This document shows positions 43,926-52,000 of a stretch of DNA of 64,000 bases, piece after piece. Position numbers and translations under genes: made by a program. Numbering within the stretch: position 1 is the stretch's first letter; each line of letters opens with the position of its first letter. This stretch comes from G963666535 sp963666535 (lineage in GTDB: Bacteria; Bacillota; Clostridia; Oscillospirales; Oscillospiraceae). The notes under the pieces were generated by a model that saw only the letters and a program-made list of their open reading frames with translations, was not told the DNA's origin and made no database searches. The stretch is from NCBI GenBank assembly GCA_963666535.1, contig OY762913.1, positions 2,542,001 to 2,606,000 on the forward strand, given 5' to 3'.

Positions 43926-45263
43926 TTACCCCAAGGTCTGCTGCCAGGTTTGCTCATCCTCATGGTCATCCGCCTTATGGCCGAGGGCAATTTTCTTTTC
44001 GCGCTCTTTGTTGAAAACCTTCCGGTCCGTATACGGATTCATGGTTGTGGCGTCCTTCACGGGAACATCGTCCTGAGTCCGTTCCAGAGCGTGTCCCAAC
44101 TGTGCCACATTGCCCAGAGTACCAGTAAGATTACCGGGATGAGCAGCCACGCCTGGCTGAGATGCGGCAGGTGCGGACGGGGGAGCGAGATACGCCGCTC
44201 TCTCCGCTTCCCAGCCTGTTGCATCATCTCCCGAACCGCCGCCACATCCCGCGTCAGCGCCGTGATCTGTTCCTGGGCTGGGTATGTTCTCGGCCTCTGG
44301 GAAAGCTCCCGCACGAGGGCCGCCTGCGCGGCCACGCGGTGCTCCAGTGAGCTCAGCGTCTGGAGCAGTTCTGTCCACTCCGCCTGCGTCGGATGCAGCT
44401 CCGGCTGTGCCGGTATGGTCGGCTCTTGCCGCATCATCGAACCCTGCAGATGATTCAGCCGCTTCAATTCCTCCATGGACAATTCCCGCTCGGATTCGGA
44501 ACTCACGTTCCATCGCCTCCTTCAGATATCGTTCGTCGTGCAGCCGGTCATCCCGGCACTTCATTCCGCCAGGGGTTGTGTAGGTGATGCTTTTTCTGGA
44601 ATCCTGCCAGCGAACGTCGTAACCTTCGGTGCGCATCAGAGTGATAAATTCCTCGCGGGTGCCCGCGTAGCGCATACACTCGTCGATGGTGCCCATGAGT
44701 CGGAACTTCCAGCTCTCGCCCCGTGCGGCGGCATGGTATTCCGCCGTGGACATGGATTTCACTTTTTTCTTTTTCTGGCCTTTCTGAAACACCGGCAGGT
44801 TAAACATCTCGCATACCTGATCGTTGCGCTGCCGAAGCTCGTCCAGTTCCGGTTCGCTGATGTGGAGCTTCCGTCCGTCCTCCAGCGATACGCTGTTGAT
44901 GATAAAATGCGAGTGGACGTGGCCGCGGTCAGTATGGGTGCAGACCAGCACCTCACGGCCCTCAAAATACTTACCAAGCTCCTTTGCCGCGGCATGCGCC
45001 GTAACCGGATCGATGTCAGCACCCTTGGGAAAGGACTGCACCATGTGGAAGAACAGAGTTTTATCATCCTTGTGGTAGAGGAACTTCGTGCTGAGAAAAT
45101 CGTCATAGACGCTTTCCGGCCGGCAGTTGATGCCGCTGACCAGAGACTGTCCCTGCCACAGTGTTTTTGCCTCCCGTTTCGTGTACTCCATGACCGCCGC
45201 CATGCAGGGACGGTTTTGGCCTTTGGGATAGTTCGTAAAGCTGATAATGGCTATTTTGACCAC
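43926..45263 (-). CDS. Relaxase / mobilization nuclease
   Basis: A 445-aa protein. The N-terminal 180 residues form a relaxase domain: NRPCMAAVMEYTKREAKTLW and the metal-binding histidine cluster in HTDRGHVHSHFIINSVS. It should nick the element's oriT and pilot single-stranded DNA into a recipient with a helper's secretion system. The C-terminal 200 residues are low complexity, Gly/Ala/Asp rich, and overlap another gene in a different frame. The GTG start overlaps the end of mobC by 13 bases; the initiation site is uncertain because GGGAGG lies only one to two bases away. A catalytic tyrosine near the N-terminus could not be fixed by eye. Confidence 0.87.
   Translation of the reverse strand: MVKIAIISFTNYPKGQNRPCMAAVMEYTKREAKTLWQGQSLVSGINCRPESVYDDFLSTKFLYHKDDKTLFFHMVQSFPKGADIDPVTAHAAAKELGKYFEGREVLVCTHTDRGHVHSHFIINSVSLEDGRKLHISEPELDELRQRNDQVCEMFNLPVFQKGQKKKKVKSMSTAEYHAAARGESWKFRLMGTIDECMRYAGTREEFITLMRTEGYDVRWQDSRKSITYTTPGGMKCRDDRLHDERYLKEAMEREFRIRAGIVHGGIEAAESSAGFDDAARADHTGTAGAASDAGGVDRTAPDAELTGAPRGRAGGPRAGAFPEAENIPSPGTDHGADAGCGGGSGDDATGWEAERAAYLAPPSAPAASQPGVAAHPGNLTGTLGNVAQLGHALERTQDDVPVKDATTMNPYTDRKVFNKEREKKIALGHKADDHEDEQTWQQTLG
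44057..44506 (-). CDS. Embedded out-of-frame gene within the relaxase gene (MobB-like membrane protein)
   Basis: 149 aa read in another frame inside the relaxase C-terminal coding part. It has its own strong ribosome site (AAGGAGG, nine bases before GTG at 44506). The protein looks real: a helical N-terminus, a coiled coil (LSSLEHRVAAQAALVRELSQR; ITALTRDVAAVREMMQQ), a basic stretch RRERRISLPR, and one C-terminal membrane span AWLLIPVILLVLWAMW. Meanwhile the relaxase frame over the same bases is low complexity. The layout resembles RSF1010 MobB, a membrane-anchored protein encoded inside mobA; homology is not claimed. Confidence 0.65.
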   Translation of the reverse strand: MSSESERELSMEELKRLNHLQGSMMRQEPTIPAQPELHPTQAEWTELLQTLSSLEHRVAAQAALVRELSQRPRTYPAQEQITALTRDVAAVREMMQQAGKRRERRISLPRPHLPHLSQAWLLIPVILLVLWAMWHSWDTLWNGLRTMFP

Positions 45264-45565
45264 CTCCCTCGCTCGGCGATCTCCCGCAGCGTCTCGCTGA
45301 TTTCCTTAAGCGCCTGAGCGGTTTCACCCAGATTGGCAACCGACACTCTGCCCATGTTGACCAGCACCGTGAGCTGGTTGAGGTTGTTGCCAATGGCGCG
45401 CTGCTGTTTCAGGACTTCCTTCAGATCCTCCACGACGACCACCTGCCTGCCGAGGCAGCAGCGGGTGACATAGTCGCTCTGGGAGAGCCGGGCCAGTTTT
45501 GCTTTTCGCTTGATGGTATCCAGATCGCCGGACGCGATCCGGATGCTGAATGTCGTATCCTTCAT
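45251..45565 (-). CDS. mobC: MobC-like relaxosome protein
   Basis: A 104-aa protein that likely binds oriT and helps the relaxase open it. It begins TTFSIRIASGDLDTIKRKA, a ribbon-helix-helix-like start, followed by LARLSQSDYVTRCCLGR. Then comes the hallmark IGNNLNQLTVLVNMGR of the bacterial MobC family. A C-terminal helix ends it. The ATG at 45565 follows GGAGG with a 7-base spacer. It overlaps the relaxase gene, and the repeat array proposed as oriT is directly upstream. Confidence 0.85.
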   Translation of the reverse strand: MKDTTFSIRIASGDLDTIKRKAKLARLSQSDYVTRCCLGRQVVVVEDLKEVLKQQRAIGNNLNQLTVLVNMGRVSVANLGETAQALKEISETLREIAERGRWSK

Positions 45566-45713
45566 GCGTTCCTCCGTTTCTAAAGTGGGTGCGGGCTTCT
45601 GCCCGCAAACTGGCGTTTGGCGGGGCGGCGGCTGTGGCCGACGTCCAGACAAACGCGATGCTGGCTCCCTCCGAAAGGAGGGAAATCCCCGCCGGGCATC
45701 TACGCATCCTCCC

Positions 45714-45798
45714 GTGACAGGTGTGACGGCTGTGACAGCAGATTCGGTACTGGGCCTGTATCTGGTTTGCCGTCATTCCCGTCACTGCCGTCACGTCG
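45714..45798. repeat. Inverted arrays of three 9-bp repeats (oriT- or iteron-like)
   Basis: Three direct repeats with a GTGAC(A/G)G core start at 45714, 45723 and 45732, exactly 9 bp apart. About 30 bp further, three inverted copies with GTCA cores start at 45772, 45781 and 45790, again 9 bp apart. The whole forms a large inverted repeat between the RepA-like gene and mobC, where oriT or a replication origin is expected. The flanking 45566-45713 stretch also has a short hairpin (CTCCCTCCGAAAGGAGGGA). Confidence 0.6.
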
Positions 45799-45840
45799 TC
45801 GCGAACTTCATATCCCTCGCTTTCGCGCGAGCGTAAAAGC

Positions 45841-46911
45841 TCACTCATTTCGTCGCTCCTCCTCTCCAAGCACGACCCGCTGCGCTGGGCTCGTGCTTGG
45901 TTCAAGAATACGAAGGCGCAGCTCCCGGCGGTCGCGGGTACGGTGGGCTTCAAACGTGATTCCGCGTGCAGCCAACTCGTCCCGGCAGCGGATCAGCCGC
46001 TTGGTCAGCGTGGCGGGAACAAGCGGTTCACCGCTCTGTTTCTCCAACGCTTCCGCCAGCTCCGTGGCCGTGCCGGTGAACGATTTGTGCTCGCCGAGAA
46101 ATTCAGAGAGGAAAATAGTGAGCTTATCTTGCGACTGTGGTTCCGTGGTGACACTGTCCGAGAACAGCTTCCAGATGTGGGTATCCCCGTCGAACTCCAG
46201 AGTCAGCTCCCGGTATTCGATGTCCCGCCCAGTACAGTAAAGTGTTGCGGTGCTTCCACCGCGCTTGTCCTTGCGGAGGACGAAGTTAGAGTCCGTCGCG
46301 CCGCTGATTCCCGTGGTGCCGGAGATCATGTTCATGGGATCGTCATCGTTCATCTTTCGCAGGTGGTGGATGAGCAAAATAGCGATGCGATGCCTGTCTG
46401 CCAGCTCCTTCAGGATGCCGAGGTCCCGGTAGTCGCTGGCGTAGGGATTTACATCGTTCGCAATGCTGCGGATGCGCTGGAGCGTGTCGATGACGATGAG
46501 CGCGGTACTGGGATGCTCCTTAAGAAAGCGCTCGATCTGCTGCTCCAGACCGTCGCGTAGCTTTTCCGACATTGTGGAAAAGAATAGGTTGTCCGGTGCG
46601 TCGTCTGTGATATCCAGCAGCCGGTTCTGAATGCGGGAATAGCTGTCCTCCAGACAAAGGTAGAGCACATCGCCCCGCACAGATGGGAACTCCCACACGG
46701 ATTCGCCCTTGGCAATACAGAGGCACAGCCACAGTGCCAGCCATGATTTTCCTACCTTCGGCGCGCCAGCGAGGATGTGCAGTCCCTGGGGCAGAAGCCC
46801 GCCGATGGTGAACCGGATCGGCGGCAACGGCGTAGTCATCAGGGTTTCGCCGTCTATGGCGTTCAGCCTGTGTCGGTTCACAGCGTCCATAGGTTCTTTG
46901 TCAACTGTCAT
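45841..46911 (-). CDS. RepA-like AAA/RecA-fold ATPase
   Basis: A 356-aa cytoplasmic ATPase of the hexameric RepA/DnaB-like type that many mobilizable elements carry. Walker A is GAPKVGKS at residues 49-56, Walker B-like TALIVIDTLQRI, then ILLIHHLRKMNDDDPMNMISGTTGISGA, typical of RepA-like helicases (shown in part: ISGTTGISGATDS). A winged-helix-like C-terminal part ends with basic residues. The ATG at 46911 has GAAAGGAAGG upstream; a longer in-frame start at 47019 is less likely. It probably supports replication or unwinding of the excised element. Confidence 0.85.
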   Translation of the reverse strand: MTVDKEPMDAVNRHRLNAIDGETLMTTPLPPIRFTIGGLLPQGLHILAGAPKVGKSWLALWLCLCIAKGESVWEFPSVRGDVLYLCLEDSYSRIQNRLLDITDDAPDNLFFSTMSEKLRDGLEQQIERFLKEHPSTALIVIDTLQRIRSIANDVNPYASDYRDLGILKELADRHRIAILLIHHLRKMNDDDPMNMISGTTGISGATDSNFVLRKDKRGGSTATLYCTGRDIEYRELTLEFDGDTHIWKLFSDSVTTEPQSQDKLTIFLSEFLGEHKSFTGTATELAEALEKQSGEPLVPATLTKRLIRCRDELAARGITFEAHRTRDRRELRLRILEPSTSPAQRVVLGEEERRNE

Positions 46912-47054
46912 TTTTGATCCTTCCTTTCTTTTGAGAATTGAGAGACTCCTGGTTCTATCGTCAGTGTAGCAACTTTCCCTCTTGCCGTCGCCGTTTGAGC
47001 GTGATAACATATAACACATAAAAGTAAATTACCATATATAGCTTGGAGGGACAC

Positions 47055-48135
47055 ATGGACAGACCGAAATCGACCACTGATGAGTTTGCGGCGCCGCTCA
47101 CGCTCTCGCTGGAGGGGAACAGCTGCATCTTCACAATCAAGTGGCGGGCCGCGCCGGGAATGCTGGTGGAGAAATTTGAGTCCCCGCAGGAGCTCCTGAC
47201 GGTATTTCTCAACGGGGATTATCTTCGGCTGATTACGACGAGGGATCTGCCCAATATGGAGTTGACGGACGCTCCGCAGTTTTATGAGTGGCTGACCACC
47301 TATGACCGGGAGCGAGTCATGAATCTGATTGGGCAGCTCTTTTTTTCCGAGTCCGCCGACGTAAACGCGCTGCCTCCGAGCCAGCGGCTGCGGGTATATC
47401 TCACTTTTGACCGAACGCTTTTCTCCGTGGAAGCACGGGAGCAGGAATATTCCTGATTTTGGAAGGTACTGCACAATCACGCTCCCGCGGACAAAGCCTT
47501 CGGAAGATATGCCGGGCAAAATAAGCGCCGGAATACGGGTACGCGGCGTGAGGCTGATTTTGAAGCAGGCTGTCAAGCGATAAGGGAATACAATCTTAGA
47601 ATTCCCCGCGGAATCATGGCTCGGTTTGAGGAACCGCAGGAGCTGGTAATGTATGTGCTGGGGGAGACAATTCTGTCGGACAAGCACATTAAAAAATGCG
47701 GATTCTGCGGCCGGTTTTTCATTCCCCCGCGCAGCACGAGGCAATACTGCTCACCGGCGTGCGCCAGCAAGCAGCGGAACCTGGACGGCTTCTGCGGCGA
47801 GAAAGAGGTCAGCGCGGCGTACAAGCGCATCGTTGCCAACCTCACCGCCAAGGATAAAAAGCAAAAAGAGCTCCGCCGCCAGTATTACCTGGACGGCGGA
47901 GCCGTGGTGAAACCCCGCGAGGTGCTGCGGCAGTTTTTATGATGAAAACTATGCCCATCAGGAACAGTTTCGCTCGGCGTGGGAGACGCTGAATAAGGCG
48001 GAGAAGAAAAGTTGGGCGGATCGTCAGACGTACGAGCAAACCAAGGTGGATTATTTGTCCTGGCTGGACAGTCGGCTCAGCTTTGCCAAGAGGATTCATA
48101 TCGACCAGGACAGCTTTATAGAGGAGACGGAATAG
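47055..48135 (+). pseudogene. Decayed zinc-ribbon protein gene (DUF6076/CGNR-like?)
   Basis: One gene in pieces. From ATG 47055 (GGAGGG upstream) 133 codons run to TGA 47454-47456. The same frame goes on without another stop through EYNLRIPRGIMARFEEPQ and a zinc ribbon CGFCGRFFIP...YCSPAC to 47942. There a run of five T bases shifts the frame; with four T the sequence continues FYDENYAHQEQFRSAWETL to TAG 48135. The repaired protein would be about 360 aa. The ribbon resembles the C-terminal parts of DUF6076 or CGNR-like proteins, but I cannot settle the family. It runs divergently from the RepA-like gene. Confidence 0.6.
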
Positions 48136-48319
48136 GAAAGAATATCATGGGCTCATCGTTAAATAGAATTTGTGCAAAAGCACCACGAAAATATTGACGA
48201 CGATGCCCAAGCTTGCCCCAGAACACATAATACCCATCATGCATACTTTTTTCTGGATATGAGCCAAGTTGGTGCACATATTCGTCTTTTGACAAAATAG
48301 TGATCCAACTGGGTGCAAT

Positions 48320-48360
48320 AGTAAGGGGCCGACGCATTTTAATGTGTCGGCCCCTTACTA
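48320..48360. terminator. Perfect 17-bp hairpin terminator
   Basis: AGTAAGGGGCCGACGCATT-type arms pair fully (GTAAGGGGCCGAC with GTCGGCCCCTTAC). It ends the small - strand gene at 48339, overlapping its last codons, and could also stop + strand reading. The remaining bases 48136-48319 show no gene. Confidence 0.75.
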
Positions 48361-48524
48361 TCTTTGGGAGATGTATCTTCATTTTTCAAATCAATAAGAT
48401 TCATTTTCGGTTCCGGTTCAGATAAGTATATTTCTTCGGCTTCCTGTTGGGCAGAAATCAGAAGATTAATTGCATCTTCCGTAGCGTGAAACAGTTTAAA
48501 ATACATATATTTGTAATCAGGCAC
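48339..48524 (-). CDS. Small conserved-looking protein of unknown function (61 aa)
   Basis: Starts at GTG 48524 behind GGAGGTGATAAGA, one of the best ribosome sites in the window; a longer ATG form from 48545 would bury this site. The sequence PDYKYMYFKLFHATEDAINLL then QQEAEEIYLSE is typical of small proteins that I recall from clostridial genomes and prophages, without known function. It is divergent from the XRE repressor and shares its operator region, so it may be under that repressor's control. Confidence 0.65.
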   Translation of the reverse strand: MPDYKYMYFKLFHATEDAINLLISAQQEAEEIYLSEPEPKMNLIDLKNEDTSPKDSKGPTH

Positions 48525-48548
48525 TCTTATCACCTCCAATGGCATTCT

Positions 48549-48588
48549 AACCTAAAACAGGTTAGAAATCAATAACCTGTTTTAGGTT
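48549..48588. promoter_or_regulatory. Double palindromic operator between XRE gene and small gene
   Basis: AACCTAAAACAGGTT (48549-48563) and AACCTGTTTTAGGTT (48574-48588) are each palindromes with AACCT/AGGTT arms, and they are exact complements of each other, 25 bases centre to centre. Two such sites between divergent genes are expected for a repressor dimer pair. Confidence 0.75.
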
Positions 48589-48617
48589 ATGAGATACTAT
48601 TTAGTGAGGTGGTAGCT

Positions 48618-48830
48618 ATGTATCTCCGATTAAAAGATCTACGCGAGGACGCAGACTTGAATCAGGTTCAGCTTGCACGACTCCTTGGGATGTCTCAGAC
48701 TGGCTATTCAAAATATGAAACCGGTGAAAATGATATCCCAACCCAAGTGCTTATCAAGCTTGCACAGCTTTACAAAACCAGCGTTGATTATATTCTTGGC
48801 CTGACAAATAATAAAACGCCATACAGGTAG
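48618..48830 (+). CDS. XRE-family transcriptional regulator
   Basis: A 70-aa one-domain regulator made almost only of the Cro/CI helix-turn-helix: LKDLREDADLNQVQLARLLG, MSQTGYSKYETGENDIP and LIKLAQLYKTSVDYILG. The ATG at 48618 has GTGAGGTGG upstream. It reads away from the 61-aa gene, with a double palindromic operator between them, suggesting autoregulation. It could belong to the mobile element or to a separate remnant island; nothing decides this. Confidence 0.88.
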   Translation: MYLRLKDLREDADLNQVQLARLLGMSQTGYSKYETGENDIPTQVLIKLAQLYKTSVDYILGLTNNKTPYR

Positions 48831-48924
48831 AGCAAAGATCCTCTATCTGGTAAAATGAATTCGGAGTTGTATTCATCAGGTAACAAGTTGTTCAAAAGGG
48901 CTACAGTTATCTAAAATTAGTTAG

Positions 48925-48966
48925 AGCATAAGAAAGGACCGGAGTTTACCGGTCCTTTCTTATGCT
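48925..48966. terminator. Perfect 18-bp two-way terminator
   Basis: AGCATAAGAAAGGACCGG pairs fully with CCGGTCCTTTCTTATGCT around a 6-base loop. It lies between the XRE gene (+) and the end of the SLH operon (-), and can serve both. Confidence 0.85.
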
Positions 48967-49014
48967 TTGTTCCGTTTTGGTTTTGCGTTGAATTTATATT
49001 AACTGGTGTCCTGC

Positions 49015-52000
49015 TTACTTCGCCACGTTCTGGCATAATCGCTGGAGAATGGTAGCAACCTGCGCGCGGGTGGCGCTGCCGGCGGGCATGAGATTGTTGT
49101 CACTGCCCTGCATGAGTCCGGCATTCACCGACCATCCCAGCGCAGTCAGTGCGTATTCGGAAATGCTGTCATAGTCCGCAAATTCCCGAATTGCCATGCC
49201 GCCCTGTGTGGTGTCGTAACCCCTATACTGGGCGTAGCGATACAGGATCGCCGCCATCTGCTCCCGGGTAATCGGATTTTCGAGGTTGGAGCCGTCGGAA
49301 ATGCCGTTTTCCATGGCCCAGGTGCGGGCCGCGTCCATATCGGCCGGTGTCTTGCCGTCCATGCTGGCCAGCACCATCCAGATCATCTGGCGGGTCATTG
49401 CCGTATCGGGACTGAAGGTTGTGGCGCTGGTGCCGGCGAACAGGCCGTTGTTATAGGCGTAGGCCACGCTGCCGTAGTACCAGGCATCTTCGGCCACATC
49501 CGTGAACGGGAAGCTTACGATCAGGTACTGGGACAGGTGTCCGGTGGTGAATTCCACACGACCGGTGGCAGCATTATATGTGCCGTTTTTCGGCTCGAGG
49601 GTACCGTCGTCCTTCACAAACCAGACGGTGATGCTGTCGGCACTTTCGCCAGATTTTAGAGTATAGGGGACGGAAACGCTGAGTTTACCGTCGCCAAAGG
49701 TGCTGATTTTGGTTCCGCCCGCGTAGAGGGTCACGTTTACAATGAGCGCGGTCCCCGCCTGATTGCCGAGCACTGCTTTCTGCGTATCGGTTAGCTTGGA
49801 ATTGCTTACAGTATCGACGCTGATTTTCACATCGCCCTTGTCGCTAACAGCTTCCAGCGCTGCCTTGTCGAGAGTCACGGCACCGGTTGGCAAAACGACC
49901 TCAAGTCCAGTGGAACCCTCCGCCTTCTGCGCGGCGGAAATGACCTCGGAGGGAATCGCCGCCGCATCTACCTTCAAGGAGGACACGTCCACCGTGACGG
50001 TACCGGCTTTCTTCGCTGTGGAAGCTATCGTGGAAAGCTGGCTATCCGTGACGGAGATCGTCGCGGTGGTGCCGGAGATGGACACCGAAACACTGGCCTT
50101 GCCCGCGTCGCTGGAGACGGGAACAGTGACGGTGTTGGTTGTGGAGCTGCTGGCGGACGAGTCGCCGGAGGACGGGGCACTGACGGTCAAGGTTCCATTA
50201 ACGCAAGTACCCACGATATAATTTTTCGCCGCCTCGTCTTTTAAGGCAGGCGTGGACGCTGTAATTGGATAACTACCCGATGTTTTACCGTCTGCCGTGC
50301 AGGAAGCCGTTGCCTGCGTCGCAAAGATACTTGCTGCCGTATCGCCACTCACGATACCCGTATAGCTTACCGTAAAGTTCGGAAGTGTGCCTCCGGTGGT
50401 TATACTCTTGTTGTCAGCAGTCGCAACAACGGTCACCTTGCCAATGGAGAAAGGAATGTCGATAGAACCGGCATAGGTATTGTCGCTGTCCGGCACCTTG
50501 AAGGTTACCGTATAATCGCCTGCATTCTTGGGCGCAGTAGTGCTTGTGTAAGTGGTGCCGTTTCGCCCGGAATAGGTGATTTCATACGTGCCGGTGTAGC
50601 TGCTGGACGGCGTTCCGTTATAGCCGGTATGAGTACTGCCGTTATAAGTGCCGTTCTGCGCGGTTACGCCGGTGATGGTCACGGCGGTTTTATTCGTGGT
50701 GTTAACTGTGATGGTTACTGTAAAGTCCGCATAATTCTGGCTCTTGATTGTGGCGGTCAGAGTGGCAGACTGCTCGCCGCTGGCAAGATCACTGGTCAGG
50801 GTGAAGGATGCGGTCTTGGCCGACTTGTCGCCGCTGACGGAAGCAATGATGTTTTGGGGATCACCGGTTGTCTCCACAACAATTTCGCTGATGTCACCGC
50901 AGTCGGAGGGAATGAATCCACTGAGATCCACGGTCTGTGCCTGTGTATTGGTGTAGTTCAGGGATACTGAAGTGGGCTGATTGTTTCCAGCCTTTTTGTT
51001 CACTGTCAGTCCGGATACCGTACATGTCGTGGTCACACCGTCCTCGGTGTAGGACAGCAATGCGGAGGTATCGCCAACCGCCAGAGCGGAAGCCGTGACA
51101 GATGCCGTTACATCCTTGGTGGCTCCGCTTTCATAGTGTGCGGTGACCGTCAGACCATTTTTGTCAAAAGCATCACCGTAAATATAGGTTGTTTTGCTTG
51201 GCGTGCCGCTTGACGAAATGCTTTGCAGGGTGTCCTCCGATACGGTCAGGTTCACAGTGCCAGTGACTATCTCATAGTTGTTGGTATCCGTAGGAGTGAA
51301 TTTCCAGTTATAGATATTTGTTCCTTTGGCGAGGGCTGTCACACCGTCTAGTACGAGCGTGCCTTGAGCATTATTAGCACTAATCAACGTAACATCGTAC
51401 GGAGCCGTGCTTGTGTAAAGTGTACTTCCGTTATCGACGACATTACCGACATTCGGGTCTGCCTTACCGATAGTCACCTTTAGGATAGTGCTTGCGGCCG
51501 TCACGTTTTGGGTATCTTCAACATCCACCTTTAAAGTATACTTGCCGGCATTGACGGGCTCGGAAATCTGGGTAAGTTCTGACAAATTTGTGATGCTGCC
51601 GTCCTCGTTCTGCCCGGCATACCATTTAAAAGTTAAATGTGTATCTGTATTGGTTTCAAAATGACTGTCTGTCGGATTAACCCCGATGCCATTATAAGTT
51701 TGAACGGTGGGGTAACCGTCGATTTCTTTGTTTGCCACGATGCCGGTCGTCTTGCTTACCGTCACCGTGACAGTTTTACTGCTGACCGTGCAGCCATCGC
51801 AGGTAACAGCGCAGTAATAGGTGTCACTGCCCACTGGAAGACCGGTGGGGACAGTAAAGCTTGCACTTGTAACGTCTCCGCTAAGTATGCCTCCCTCAAC
51901 GTGCCACTGGTAGGTAATCGCTTTTCCGGAATTCTCCGGAACCGTTTGCACAGCTACGCTCAGAACAATGGGGTCTGTATAGCCATAGGTGACTGTCACA

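Larger units (their letters stand above)
41826..48140. mobile_element. Integrative mobilizable element (right end uncertain)
   Basis: Starting exactly at the broken tRNA, this region carries, from left to right, a serine recombinase, a TnpW-like small protein, a relaxase with embedded gene, MobC, a repeat array of oriT/iteron type, a RepA-like ATPase, and a decayed zinc-ribbon gene. No conjugation (type IV secretion) genes are present, so it would need a helper. The left end is firm because the same end recurs at 63454. The right end is only a guess based on where element-type genes stop; it could lie anywhere from about 47.0 to 48.9 kb. Confidence 0.6.

Noticed and set aside
45714..45798. 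CRISPR-like array
   Set aside because: The units are 9 bp apart, too short for repeats with spacers, and half are inverted. No cas genes or CRISPR-type direct repeats were seen in the window.
45324..45848. A - strand frame starting MSELLRSRESEGYEVRDD right after the RepA-like gene (ATG 45848, GGAGGAG upstream)
   Set aside because: The start and site look good, but the frame soon runs through the 9-bp repeat array and then overlaps mobC by over 240 bases in another frame, with sequence that looks non-protein-like. A short real peptide at its beginning cannot be excluded.
48116..48382. An 88-codon - strand frame across the 48.3-kb hairpin
   Set aside because: It spans the perfect terminator hairpin, has no convincing ribosome site, and overlaps the 61-aa gene with a better start.
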